From Acanthococcus lagerstroemiae (taxonomy: Eukaryota; Arthropoda; Insecta; Hemiptera; Eriococcidae): 64,000 nt of DNA. Location of the stretch: NCBI GenBank assembly GCA_031841125.1, contig CM063108.1, positions 46,150,122-46,214,121 on the forward strand. The letters are read 5' to 3'. A program made the position numbers and the translations under genes. A model generated the notes under the pieces. That model was not told the DNA's origin and did not search any database. It worked only from the letters and a program-made list of their open reading frames with translations. The number at the start of each line of letters is the position of its first letter. The first letter of the stretch is position 1. Of the stretch, positions 23,400 through 34,383 are shown piece after piece.

Positions 23400-25906
23400 C
23401 AGGGGCGAAACTATAGGGGTATGGGGGTTGAAACACCCCCAATAATTTGACAGTCGACAAATTTTAAGACTGTTGATTTGCCCCCTCCCCCCAATTATTT
23501 GATAGTCGGAAAATTTTGAAACTTCATTTGAATTTTCATTTTTTATGCATTTTTGTTTGTTTATTTATTTTCTTTTTCAATTAAAAAATATTTCGACTAA
23601 AAAAATTGGCAAATTTTTTATTTTTTTAACATTTTGTCGGCGAATTTTTAGTTTTCAAAAAATATTTGGTTTCTAAAAATGGAGTGCCCTAGACCCCTGT
23701 TAGAGACTAGTCAGTCAAAAGCAGAAGGTTTCAAAAGCTGAGTATCGAACGTTTTTTGAAAGGTTGAAACAAAGCTAAAATGTGGAAGACATTTCGAAAA
23801 TCTGAAAGTCGGTAGCAAACGTTGAATTTCAAATTTCAATGACTATTCGGACTGTCAGCGCGAAAGAGTCGCCTTCTATAATTTTAGGCACGTGAAAAAG
23901 AGGATCTATTGAAACCCTACATATTTTGGAAACCTCATCAGATTGAAATGAAAATGGTCTCAATGGAAGGAAAATTTTATGTACTATAAATTTTGTCCTA
24001 ATCATTTTTTCGATAAACGCTTTCGTTTTCATAATATTTTGAGATTTCTTCGTATGCCTGTAAATGAAATATTCTCCTCGATCAGGGTTACAAGGTAAAC
24101 AACTACAGCGCGCCATCGCTTTGAGCAGCCTGAAATCTATTCACTTCGTCACTCCGTCGCTCACTGAGTCACTGATTCACACACTCACTCAGTCATTCGC
24201 TTACTTATTTAGTGATTCTTTCCGTCACTCGCTTACTTATTCAGTTATTCACCCAGTTACTTCGTTACTCACTCAATGAATCAGTGATTACTCACTCACT
24301 CAACCACTTACTCAAATACTCAGTGACCTACTCAACCACTAGTTTACTCATTTAGTGATTCACTAAGTTACTCACTCACTTATTCAGTGACTTTCACTCA
24401 CACACTTAGTTATTCACTCATTCTATAATGTAGTTATCCATTCACTTCCTCACTCCGTCACTCACTCAATAAGTCAGTGATTCATTTACTCACTCAGTCA
24501 TTCGCTTACTTATTTAGTGATTAACTCACTTACTCAATGACTCACTCAGTTACGCAGTCACTCGCTTACTCATTTATTAATTCACTAAGTTACTCACTTA
24601 CTTACTCAGTGACTCCGTGATTCACTCACTCACTTAGTCATTCACTCATTCTCTAATTTAGTTATTCATTCACTTCCTCACTCAATCGCTCACTCAATAA
24701 GTCAGTGATTCACTAAGTCATTCGCTTACTTATTTTGTGATTTACTCACTTACTCAGTTATTAATTCACTTTATCACTCCATCACTCATCCAATGAGTCA
24801 ATGATTCACTCACTCACTCAGTCATTTGCTTACTTATTCAGTTATTCGCACAGTTACTCAATCACTTAGTCAGTGACTCAGTGATTCGCTCACTCGGTCA
24901 GTCATTCATTCACTTCCTCACTCACTCAATGAGTCAGTGATTCACTCATTTACTCAATCATTCGTAAACGAATACAGCGCGCCACCGCATTGAGCAGCCC
25001 GAAATCTGTTGTTACTAGATTTTCTGTTTGACCTAGAGCCTGAAATTTGAGAAAGTTCAACATTTTATTAAAAGCTAAAAGTTTAAAAGCAAAAGACTTA
25101 TCTTCCAATGTCACAAGCTGAACAGATAGGAAATGTTCTATTGTTTAATTTACGGTCTTTGGTCCTGGTGAACATTCGGGCCATACGTATCCGAGATTCC
25201 AAAATTTTGCTACATGTGTCAAAAACTTCACTTTTTGGTCGCCGATAAGAGTAGTCGATACTAACGCTGTACGGCGCGAATGGAGGGAAATTTAGTCTGG
25301 AATAAAAGTCAAAACTCCATGAATTTTTCCCATAAGAACGAAAGGAAGTTCTGACACGGATTACCCTAATCCAATCATCAGGAAACTTTGTAGTTTATTT
25401 ATTTATTTATTTGATTGGTTTTTATTGGAATTAATTTTTAGAAGAAGAATCAGGGGAAATTCAGAAAAAAAGATCACCAAGAGTACGCAACGACCACCTC
25501 ATTGTGTCAAGGAAGTTATGTGTGTTCCTCTCAAGTATTTCTAACATCGTTCCACCTTACCAGAATAGGGTATGCTCATGTGCGCAAATGTGAGTGCTTG
25601 AGGATAAGGTTCCAATCTGCATTTGCAGGGACGAAACTACGGGGAGGGAGGAGGGTGAAACACCCCCAATAATTAGGCAGTCAGCAAATTTTGAAACTGT
25701 TCATTTGAATTTTTCATTTTCTGAGAACGTTTGTTTGTTTATTTATTATTATTTTTTTCAATTAAAAATATTTTGATTAAAAAATCGGCGAATTTTCAAA
25801 TTTTTAGAAAATTTGGTCGGCAAGTTTTTAGTTAGAAGAAAATATTTGTCGGGGGAAATCTTCCTTCCCCCCCCCCCATAAACTGAAAGTTAAGTTTCGC
25901 CTCTGC
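23400..25906 (-). mobile_element. hAT-A copy 3, composite hAT element with internal array
   Basis: A 2,507-bp element with ends CAGGGGCGAAACTATAG and GTTTCGCCTCTG, flanked by a perfect CCCTTGCA duplication (23,392-23,399 and 25,907-25,914). The related site near 11,430 has a single CCCTTGCA, giving a natural empty site. Relative to copies 1 and 2 it is reversed, with the approximately 250-bp units at 23,400-23,690 and 25,620-25,906. The middle is expanded by a tetranucleotide-like array at 24,107-25,010. There is no transposase gene. Confidence 0.92.
24107..25010 (+). repeat. Degenerate tetranucleotide array bounded by direct repeats
   Basis: Almost 0.9 kb of four-base-register units (CACT, CAGT, CATT, TACT, TATT, CGCT and variants), with higher-order phrases such as CAGTCATTCGCTTACTTATT recurring near 24,189, 24,497 and 24,717. 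The array sits between two copies of a roughly 40-bp sequence beginning ACAGCGCGCCA and continuing TTGAGCAGCC at 24,104-24,140 and 24,975-25,011. It is absent from the other two hAT-A copies. Confidence 0.8.
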
Positions 25907-25999
25907 CCTTGCAACTTTGTCAAATAGTTTTTTGTTTTCTAATTTTAGCACCCCTCCCCCCATCTAATTCACTTTAGCCAGCTGACTTTAGCCCACGGT

Positions 26000-26027
26000 C
26001 TAGATAAGCCGCGAAGCGGGTCAGCTA
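26000..26027 (+). mobile_element. Decayed Helitron-type 3' terminus
   Basis: AAGCCGCGAAGCGGGTCAG followed by CTAT, where CTAG would be expected. The CCGC-GAA-GCGG hairpin is intact. The same downstream flank follows the homologous end at 11,315, so both belong to repeat R1 rather than being independent insertions. Confidence 0.55.
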
Positions 26028-26640
26028 TATATGGCATGAGCATTCACAAAATGTGCGAACTTCAGCGCACGCTGACGGCGTTGTTTTCGACTCTACGAAA
26101 ATTTTACAAGAGACCTGTTCTAATGTATATTTAAACACGAAAGAACTTTTGTTCGAAACGTTTTCTACGCAAGATATTTCCGAAAAAGTGAATTTCGGGT
26201 TCTTTGAATCCCCCTGGGGGGCTTAGCTCCACCTGGATCGCTGTGAACTTTTAGCATGTTAATTAAGGAGTAATTCCGAAGACACTCCAAAAAAATCTTT
26301 GATATCATGTATGTCCATTTCCGGCCCTTTTTTGTATAATTTTCCTAGAGTAGAATTCTGTAGTTCTTTTAACATAACCAAAAATGATGAAATGTCTAAA
26401 GATTACTGAACCCGATCACGGGCATGACCAAATGTGATCCTTACTGAGTCCAAAAGCGGGCCAAATGTGGTCGAAATTGACTTAAAAAAAAAAACCCGAA
26501 AACTATCCCCCTCCAAAAAAATAACAACTAAATTTGATCTTATGAAACGACGCTCTGATTCCAATAAGCGGAGAATTTTTGAACTTGGGCTTATATAGGA
26601 TTGATCGGGACCTCTCGCCATTTTGATGACGTTTGGTGGA

Positions 26641-26895
26641 CATACGCATACCGGAGTGGCTCCCCAGACACCTCTCACCTCTGCTCGGAAACTACCCTTT
26701 CGAGTATCGCATCAGTAATCAAAGGGACGCAACGAGGCTGGCTCGAGCCCCCCTTTCGCCTCTTCACGTCGGATTCGCGCTGTCCTGCCAGGGCCACTAT
26801 GAGACACCCTACTGACCGAGGCGAGGCGACGCTCACCCAGCATTAACGAATTCGGGTGCACCACAGACGGCCGTGCTTCCTTCCTTCATCCCTCC
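26641..26895 (+). mobile_element. SINE2, copy A
   Basis: Shares with 47,692-47,948 the order: GAGTGGCTCC-like start, AGACACC, GGAAACTACCCTTTCGA, TATCGC, a B-box-like GGCTCGAGCCC, CCTACTGAC and a CCTTCATCCCTCC tail. It contains a weak A-box-like region (ATCAGTAATCAAAGGGACGC). Length about 255 bp, same orientation in both copies. tRNA ancestry is an inference from the boxes. Confidence 0.7.
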
Positions 26896-28984
26896 ATTTT
26901 GACAATAACCGGTTGATAAAATTAAACCAGGATCACATTTTGAGCAGATACATTTTATTATTATTATTATTTGTTTCTCGCATTTATCTTAGAACTTTCA
27001 AGAAGGAGGAGGGATATTGAAAATGATCCATTTTGCTGCTATAATACCTATACTAAGTTCATAACTTTAAGTCGCGATATACGGCTTAATACAGCGTTTA
27101 GCTGTTGCCACACATTTTTTCTGGAATACTCCTACAAAAAGCAGACTTTTGGCTTTCCGATAGAAAATTTGGCTGAATACGGCTTTCAGCTTTCGGCTTT
27201 TGAGTGGCTGCAATACACTGTGACTAAGTACTATTTCGATTCTAATTTATTTTATTATCTTTTGAAAATGTTCAACACACTTTCAAATTGTTTTGATTTT
27301 TAGAATTCTTTGGAACATTTTTAAAGAAAAAAAAAAAGTGACTTCTTACATAAAAAGTGACTTTAGTGAACAAATTTCTGAAAGGTGACCTACGGTGACT
27401 CGAGGTGACAAAAGGATGAAAAAGTGACCAAGAGGTCGCCCTGCTGATTGCGACGGGGATGGGGTGACCGTTGATTTTCTCTTTTACGGGGCAAACATTT
27501 TTTCAGGGGGATGCCTCCATTTGCCCCTTCTCGGTTACGGGGCCGGCAGTTACTGAAAAGCTCGCTGTATACCGGAAATAATAGCAAAATGTTCCACGTG
27601 TGACAACAAACAACGTGAATCTCTCCGAATCTAGCGCGAATTCATCGGGTATTTTCGACGTGAATCATACTACACGAGAGTGAGGTTAACGTTCGCAGTC
27701 GGTCTGGCCTCTCTGAGAACAAAAAAAAAAAAAAAAAAAAAAAAGAGAATAAAATAAAAAACCGCGGATGAAACATTTCTTGAACTACGTTTCTTCCAGA
27801 TCGATTGCCCGCCGAATCGCAACACCTCCGCGAACGTTGCGGTCCACAACATGCGTCGGCTTTCAACGCTGCGGACGACGGCGACGGCAACCAGACAGCA
27901 GACGCGCGCAAAAGAAAAGACCAGCGTCAAACTGTCGAAACCCAAAATTCGAGACGCCGTTTCAATTGCCAGGCGCTAAAAGGAGCAACCAACGGCTCCG
28001 CATGGTTCTCACCCCCTGTTCTCTAACCGTCGCAGCATCCGTTCGCTCTGGATGGAGAGGGGAGGGGTGGCTTTTGTAACGCCGACCGATCGAAAGTACA
28101 CGAAGATCGTGCAAACGGGGCGACGATCAACGTGCCTAGGATGGGGCCCGCGAGGCGCGAGATGATCGCGAATCCACGAACCCTTTTCTTTCGCCTTTCT
28201 CGTTTCCCCCATTTCGGGGTACAGCGATGCTGTAAATTTAGCGCGCCCAATTTTTCGGGTCCGCGTATATTGTCATTTTACTCTCGCGACTGCGATTCGT
28301 TCGCGCCCGTCAATCGGACACGTACGGCCGTGCTACGTTGTCGAGGAACATTGGAACATCCCAAACCTGTTGGTCGATAATTCTGAGAAAATTATCATCG
28401 CCGCATAACCAGTGATTTATCTATCGCAGACTGGAGATCGTTCGTTTGATCATACGGCCGGCCCGTGTCCCCGCCCGCGCCATGTAAATCAGTCGGTCGA
28501 ATTCGCGTACGGAATTAGCTGTATAATTACCGATACTTCCGTTCGGAGATTTGGCCGACATTCCACCCATAAACGCGACCATGCTGGACCGTGTGTACCA
28601 CTGACTGTATACGCGAGTCCGGTCTCCGATGCGAGGCGAAGCGGCGAAGGCCAGGTGCTCATTAACGCGAACGCGATCGCGTAACACCGACCGTGGGGGT
28701 CGAGGGTGGAAGACGATAAAATTGGCACAGAATAGCTAGTTCGATTGTTAAAATTTCGTACACACGGATATCCAAATCAGTTAAGTGTTCGTGTGAAGTC
28801 GAAACGCGCGTGCAGCTTGTACCGTATGAGCCCGAGGGACGTCCAGCCTCCAGCCTGGGTCGGCGTCGTTCAAAACGTTTTGGTGAAATTGGCCTTGGCT
28901 AGATTTTCAGAAATGTCGGGTACACGTAACCGGGCGCGAATTCGAATTTATGTAATATTCGGAGGACTGAAGCTGGAGTGCTGG
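26896..28984. other. Gene-free stretch with CpG-rich block
   Basis: No supportable gene. A 24-base A run is at 27,721-27,744. From about 27,770 to 28,930 the sequence is CpG-dense (AAACGGGGCGACGATCAACG, GCGAGGCGCGAGATGATCGC), with overlapping open frames on both strands. Frames that overlap on both strands over GC-rich DNA are usually composition artefacts. It could be a CpG-rich promoter or conserved non-coding block. Confidence 0.4.
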
Positions 28985-29188
28985 AGATGACCAGTGATGA
29001 TGATGATATTTTCCTTAGTCTTTCGACTCTAGTAGGTTGCGTCTCTGCAATTTTCTCTCGTCGGTGCTAATCTTTTCATTTCTGAGAAGGATTTACCCAT
29101 TGTATCCTTCATTATCTGCTCTTCATAGCTCATTTTTTGTCTTCCTTTCCAGTTCTTTCACTCAACCATACTCTCTAGCAGTAGTAAC
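28985..29188 (-). mobile_element. LINE 3' fragment, copy 2
   Basis: The reverse complement of 61,430-61,600, matching over nearly the full length (CCTTAGTCTTTCGACT, AGTAGGTTGCGTCTCTGC, TATCCTTCATTA, CTTTCCAGTTCTTTC). It ends in a short ATC/GAT microsatellite tail at the low-coordinate end, as LINE 3' ends do. It is severely 5' truncated, a dead-on-arrival insertion. Confidence 0.85.
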
Positions 29189-30010
29189 CGGCTCCACGAA
29201 TTTCCGGCCAGAGATGTTTCGTCCACGGTACACTATACGTCCAGCGAGGCTACTTGTTTTTGGTCTAGTCAAATTTCGTTTAACGGACATTTTGTCCAGC
29301 CACTCTCAGTCCAAAATAACGACTTTGAATCGTTATTAAATAATATTAAAATATCGAGGGAGTTCAGTTCAAAATGTAGTATTGTGAGCATTTGCCGCTC
29401 TGGGCAGCAGTATTTTTACCGCCTTATTTTGTACACCCCTTTCCGCAAAATTGAGGTAATTGTTTTTTGGGCCGCAAACTTTGCCGTCCCAAAATTTTGT
29501 CACTTCGGACTATAGCCCAGTCAGCCTGTATGATTAAACGGGCGCTGAATCAAAACCTATATTAGTCTAATACGAGTATATCATATAAAAATCACTCGTT
29601 AGTGGTAAAATGGTTTTAGAAAATTCTGGAGTCAGATCTGTAATCATAATCAACGTGAAAACACTTTTAGAAATATTATATTATCCTTTCCTTTGCCCCA
29701 TAAATGTAATGTTTCTCTTTTTCATGTGAACCTCTGAAATTTCAAGCTATGTATAAGTAAACAGCAGTAATGTCTCCTTCCGAGCAAGAGGTATGCTGTG
29801 GGGTGATTTCGGTGGGAGAGGAGGACATCACACACGGACTGACTAAGCGGGAAACCGGGAAAGTTCCCGGTGCGCTCCAAATTCATAAATCTCAACTTGT
29901 TTAAACGTAATAGCCCAGGAGAATTAAAATCAAGAAACAGGTTCGATTAGAAAAAGTTCGCACAAAAGGTTTGACTGCTGAAAAATGTTGAAGAAGGTGT
30001 CTGATGTGAT
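29189..30010. other. Gene-free stretch
   Basis: No supportable gene. AT-rich, short frames only. The sequence near 29,820-29,880 is somewhat GC-rich (ACCGGGAAAGTTCCCGGTGC contains a small hairpin). Confidence 0.4.
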
Positions 30011-30216
30011 AAGTGATGAAAAGCCATCGCCTTACACTGGGAACTTTCACCATTCCAAGAGGGCTACACAAAATTGAATTTTAAACGGTTTCCTTGATTT
30101 TTCTCAAATTTATGACATTCTAGGAAGAAAATACCTCAGTGAAAAAATGTTCCTTGTAAAATTTTCTACAGAAAAACTTATTACAAGATTTTACTCATAA
30201 GTCATATTTGAGGAGC

Positions 30217-30220
<4 letters not shown>
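30011..30220 (+). repeat. Left terminal inverted repeat
   Basis: Aligns with the reverse complement of 34,384-34,609. Shared stretches include CACTGGGA, TTCTAGGAAGAAAATACC, AAAAAATGTTCC, TATTACAAG and AAGTCATA. It breaks at 30,220, where the RTE insertion begins, and resumes after 31,863. Confidence 0.85.
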
Positions 30221-30258
<38 letters not shown>

Positions 30259-31852
30259 GGCTTTATTTTGGGTACAATACAATTCCTTTCTTTCTACGAT
30301 TATTTACAATTATGTTGACCGCTCATTCGTTGAGCGCTGAGGGTTGTGTGGGCCTCACCCCACCGTCTCCCCCATGTTTCTCACCCGCCCATTTTTGGGC
30401 ATAAGCCGCCCCTTCCTCCCTCCAATTTTTCCTATCCAGGGTACGTCTCCTCCAGGTGGGGCCTAGTTGTTTCCTAAATTCGTCTCGCCATCTTGTTAGG
30501 GGTCTTCCTACCTTTCTTTTTTCGTCATATGGAGTCCATCCTTCCACCCTTCTTTTCCACCTTTCGTTCGTTTGTCTTATTACATGGCCAGCGTATCTCC
30601 ATTTCAGATTTTTAACCGAAACCGCTACATCTCTTAATTTTGTTTTGTCTCTGATCCTTGCGTTTTCAATTTTTGCTAATCTTTTAGCTCCCACCATGCT
30701 GCGTTCCATAGCTGTTTGCGTAGCTCTGAGTCGGTTTGTGTTTGTTTTGGTCAAGGCCCATGTTTGTGCTCCGTAGGTGATTGTGGGTTCTATGCAGCTC
30801 CGCCAGACCTCCGCTTTAGTTCTTACAGGGAGCTTGCTCTTAAAGATGGATTTTAATCTCCAGTAGTTATTCCATCCGTTCTTTGTACGACTTGAAAGTT
30901 CTTTCTCTCTTGCACCTTCGAACGACATTAGTTGGCCGAGATATTTTGTTTCGTTAACCCATTTAATTTCCTGACCATCTATTTCTAACTTGTCTCTTTT
31001 AGAGTTTGAGAGGAGCGTTGTTTTGCTTATATTCACACTCAGTCCCGCTTGTTTGCATGCTGACGTAAATTCCTCTACACTCACCGTAATTTCGTTTAAC
31101 TCTCTCGCGATCAGCACCACGTCGTCCGCAAAGCGTAAGTTATTTAGAAAGGATCCATCTACTTTAACCCCCCTCCCTTCCCAATTTAGTTGACGCATTG
31201 CTTCTTCCAAGGCGCAGTTGAACAGGTTGGGGGACAGCGGGTCCCCTTGTCTAACCCCCCTCTCAATAGCAAAAGGTTTTCCCTTTACATCTGTTTTGAC
31301 GTAAGCTCGAGCACCTTTAGGTATATGTATTTTTGATAATATTGATTGCTTTTTGGTCAACTCCCTGGTTTTTGAGTGCCTTCCAAAGAAAATTATGGTT
31401 TATAGTATCAAAAGCTTTTGAGAAATCTATGAATAGCAGGTATAGATTGAAATTGTATTCGTTAGCTTTTTTTATGAGTTGTTTGATAGTAAAAATTTGG
31501 TCTATTGTGGATCGGTTTTTTCTAAAGCCTGCTTGTTCCTTTGCTTGTTGACTGTCAAGCTGAGGGTACATTCTTTCTTTTAGGATTTTCATGAAAACTT
31601 CTCCAATGTTGGAGGTCAGGCTGATTGGTCTGTAATTTTTAATATCCGCTTTATTGCCTTTTTTAAAGAGTAAAATTATTTCCGCTATTTTCCATTGTTC
31701 CGGGGGGGGGGGGATTCGGTTTCTAGGATTTCGTTAAATAGCAAGCACTTAAAACATTAAAAGCGGAGAAGGCAGTTGGTCCGGACGGGGTGAGCAACGG
31801 GTCCCTGAAACTCTTTATGGAGGAACTAACCCCTACGTTAACCAAGCTATTT
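30221..31852 (-). mobile_element. RTE-clade LINE, 5'-truncated with inverted 5' segment
   Basis: The 3' end is a (TAA)n tail at 30,221-30,257, typical of RTE elements. The minus-strand body runs to about 31,741, then the adjacent upstream part of the same reverse transcriptase continues on the plus strand to 31,852. TATTTGAGGAGCTATA flanks the whole at 30,205-30,220 and 31,848-31,863, so it inserted as one event. The other terminal repeat of the host transposon supplies the empty site (reverse complement of about 34,387-34,412). Confidence 0.92.
30323..31592 (-). pseudogene. RTE reverse transcriptase, C-terminal two thirds
   Basis: Two overlapping minus-strand frames (31,592-31,317 and 31,360-30,323) encode successive reverse transcriptase blocks: QAGFRKNRSTIDQI, LLFIDFSKAFDTINH, then RQGDPLSPNLFN and the catalytic FADDVVLI with the YxDD-type aspartates. 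The C-terminal part has KYLGQL, TYGAQTWALTKT, GRPLTRWRDEF and GPTWRRRTLDRKNW, typical of the RTE clade. One frameshift near 31,330 breaks it. The reading continues upstream of 31,592 to about 31,733 (EQWKIAEIILLFKKG, YRPISL). There is no endonuclease domain because of 5' truncation. It would reverse-transcribe RNA at a nicked target. Confidence 0.95.
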
Positions 31853-31860
31853 GAGGAGCT
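31741..31860 (+). pseudogene. RTE reverse transcriptase N-terminal segment, inverted
   Basis: Plus-strand codons read ALKTLKAEKAVGPDGVSN then LKLFMEELTPTLTKLF, the RT segment that normally lies just upstream of the FNEILETE and EQWK block found on the opposite strand. The two halves share GCTATTT at the break and the inverted half reaches the target duplication directly. This is the product expected from twin priming. A stop follows at the duplication. Confidence 0.92.
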
Positions 31861-31863
31861 ATA

Positions 31864-32879
31864 GCCTTGTCGAAATTCGGAATAATTCTTTATGCATTCT
31901 CAAAGCCGGAATAAACTCTTCATGCGTCATTCTTACCGCATACTCACCGATACGTATACGTCGGACTATATATGGACGCGGTTAAGCATAACATTTTTTG
32001 ACAAAATGAGTTATTGGTATCGTTGGAAAGCGCATAAAAATTAGAATTTTTTAAATACAGGGATCCCGAATCAAAAATGCGTACCCATTTTGAAGAACGC
32101 TTATCGATAAATGCTATGTCATATAGTTTCTACCTACATGGCTCTTGAACTTGGAATCACATGTTCTTGAGAGACAGATTTTGTCGCTTGGTCCCTTTTT
32201 GCTTAACAGCGTCCATATTAAGACGATGTCGGTACGGTAACGCCACATGAAGCTGCCGAAAAACTTGGTCATTTTCAATATGGATAAGTGGCACATAGTT
32301 ATACCTACAAAATATGACTAATTTGAGCAAGAAAATGACTGCGAAAGAATGTCCCTTGTTTACAACTGAAGGATACTCCAGTGTTCGTCGTACTGAAAAA
32401 CTCTTTATAGTGGGACCTAGACAGACATGGTGATCGAACAAAGCTTGTTGAGATCATTGGAAGTTTTTGGCGTTATAACACATGGTTGAGATGGGTACAT
32501 TTGAAAGTGTACGATCTCAGTGGATCCAAAAAAGTACAACAAATAGTCTTCTCTGCTCGAAATTAGAAGACTGCTGCGACATACAATCGGCTACAGTGGA
32601 GCAACACGTTGACTGGCGTGACGCTCGGAGAATACGCAAACATAGAGATATCAACAATATATCTACATCTGGCTCCAAAATCAAATGCCGTTTATTGAGA
32701 GAGACAAAATAATATCTATAAGCACAGGCTTGGTAGGGGTTGGTGTGAACTCACCCAAAGCTTACGAAATTAGGATCACTGTTTTAAGAGAAAATTAAGG
32801 AAAAACGTTCACAGGTACAAAAATCAAAATATCTAGAAAAGTGAAGTCGTTAGCAGCAATAACCAGTTCTGTTGTTATT
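31864..32879. other. Decayed interior of the nuclease transposon
   Basis: About 1 kb between the left terminal repeat and the recognisable protein relic. Probably the N-terminal coding part of the same element, but too decayed to read; both strands are full of stops. Confidence 0.4.
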
Positions 32880-34346
32880 AACAAGGCAAAAACTCAGCTC
32901 GCTGACCCCTTCTCTCTATTTTATCGTATTTGCATCCTTTACGAAGGAACAATTGAATTGAAGACAGAATTACTTGAAGGAAGTATCGGCGCCGTATCCA
33001 CTTCCTTTAATTGATAAAACTGGTACCTATGCGAAAACCAAATAATACGTCTCAACTGTATGAGATTTTTTCTGATACAAAAAAAATTGGACGAAAAGTA
33101 CTTGTTTGTTGTTGATGTAGGTTATCTCCTACATAAAACTGTATGATCGTCACAGAAGACATTTCAGTCTCCTGGACTCATACCATAAATACATTCTCAA
33201 GCATTTTGGTAGAAATGCTGTGATAGTAATTGATGAGTAACAACAGGCTTGTCTCAAAGATTCGGAATGAAGCAGGCGTTACACTGCAAGGGCTCCAGAC
33301 ATTTTGACAGCAGGAGAAACAACTCCTTTCACACTCAAGTAAGAGTTATATGTTAAGTTCTATAGCTAACAACATGAATAAAAGTCAATTCGTTGAAATG
33401 CTGGGAGCACATTTGACAGCAAACGAAATGGCAGGTCTAGTTGCTCCAGATGACGCTGATAGCCTCATTGTTCGGGAAGCTGTGAGGCTACGAGAAAGTG
33501 GGCAGTTGACAACTGTTGTTGGTGAGGACATCGACATTCTTATTTTCGTAACAGCCTTGGCAAATCCACACATCAAAGGGCAATTTTTTATGAAACCCAG
33601 TAGAGGAAGTGGCCCAGAAAATATTCTCTAGCTTGGACAATCAAATATATCGTGACAAAGCATTTTTCTAACATCTCTTTACAGGCTGTGATACAACCCT
33701 GGCTCCCTTGAATAAAAGTAAAATTACCAGCTTGGGCAACGTTGAACTTGACTCCCACGATAACGCACATATCATATCGCAAGTCTTCGACTGCCCCGAC
33801 AGTAGAAAAGAAGATGTCGCAGCGGGTGGAAAGGCCATGAAAATATGGAATGGAGCAAATGAGGATGACTCTTTGAGCGCGCTTTGATTTCAGAAGTTTT
33901 GCAGTATATAGGTGAAAGAATGAAGGTGGAATTACGTTTGCTTCCACCTACTGAGGTCGCAACTGAAGAGCACTCTTACCGAGTCTACACTTAAATTCAG
34001 TCTTCGCTGGATCGTGAAGGCTCCCCACTGGAATGGGGCGGAAACTGAATCAGGTTTTCAGCCAGTCAAAACAAGAATCTCAAATGGGTCCACAGAAACT
34101 GATGGCGAGAATCTTCTGCGGCTGATGTGGGCATAAATGTGACTATGTCGTTCTTTAGGTTTACACTCATTGCATTCAGATAAACTTAAACTAAAAAATA
34201 CTTGAAAGTGTGCTGCCTCCTTTCTTTTTCTAGGAAAACCTTGTGCAGACGGTTGCAAGTCCTGTCACAGCCCGTCCTGCCACAATGCCGGGTCACGCTA
34301 TTCACAGTTAGATGATGTAGACGAATCTAATGATAATGGTGAATGA
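32880..34346 (+). pseudogene. Transposon protein with PIN/XPG-like nuclease domain, degenerate
   Basis: Relic of a large multicopy protein family seen in arthropods and cnidarians. In order and across several frames: DPFSLFYRICI (about 32,905), VVDVGYLLHKTVW (about 33,110), VIVIDGYQQACLKDSE (about 33,215), KSQFVEMLGAHL, DDADSLIV and VVGEDIDILIFV (33,350-33,631, one intact frame), TGCDTT (33,681-33,698), a KEDVAAGGKAMKIWNGA block (about 33,810), LPPTEVATEEHSYRVY (about 33,942) and a Cys-rich end (PCADGCKSCHSPSC, about 34,236). The acidic motifs resemble the catalytic I-domain of XPG/FEN nucleases. At least six frame breaks or stops; non-functional. Confidence 0.8.
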
Positions 34347-34383
34347 TTACACGTACATGTATTTTGTATAAAACAATAAAATT

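Larger units (their letters stand above)
23310..26350 (+). repeat. Interspersed repeat R1, copy b, split by hAT-A
   Basis: The segments 23,310-23,399 and 25,907-26,350 together match 10,960-11,529 reversed. The hAT-A element separates them. Repeat R1 includes the GTGCTAAAATT interior shared with MITE-B and a Helitron-type end at 26,000. Confidence 0.75.

Noticed and set aside
24107..25010. Array as a CRISPR-like structure
   Set aside because: Units are four bases and degenerate, with no spaced identical repeats, and the context is a eukaryotic hAT element.
27770..28730. Overlapping frames on both strands as coding exons
   Set aside because: CpG-rich DNA is poor in stops in all frames; no domain or consistent splice structure is visible.
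30221..30257. (TAA)n as an independent microsatellite
   Set aside because: It directly abuts the RTE 3' end and the target duplication, so it is the element's tail.
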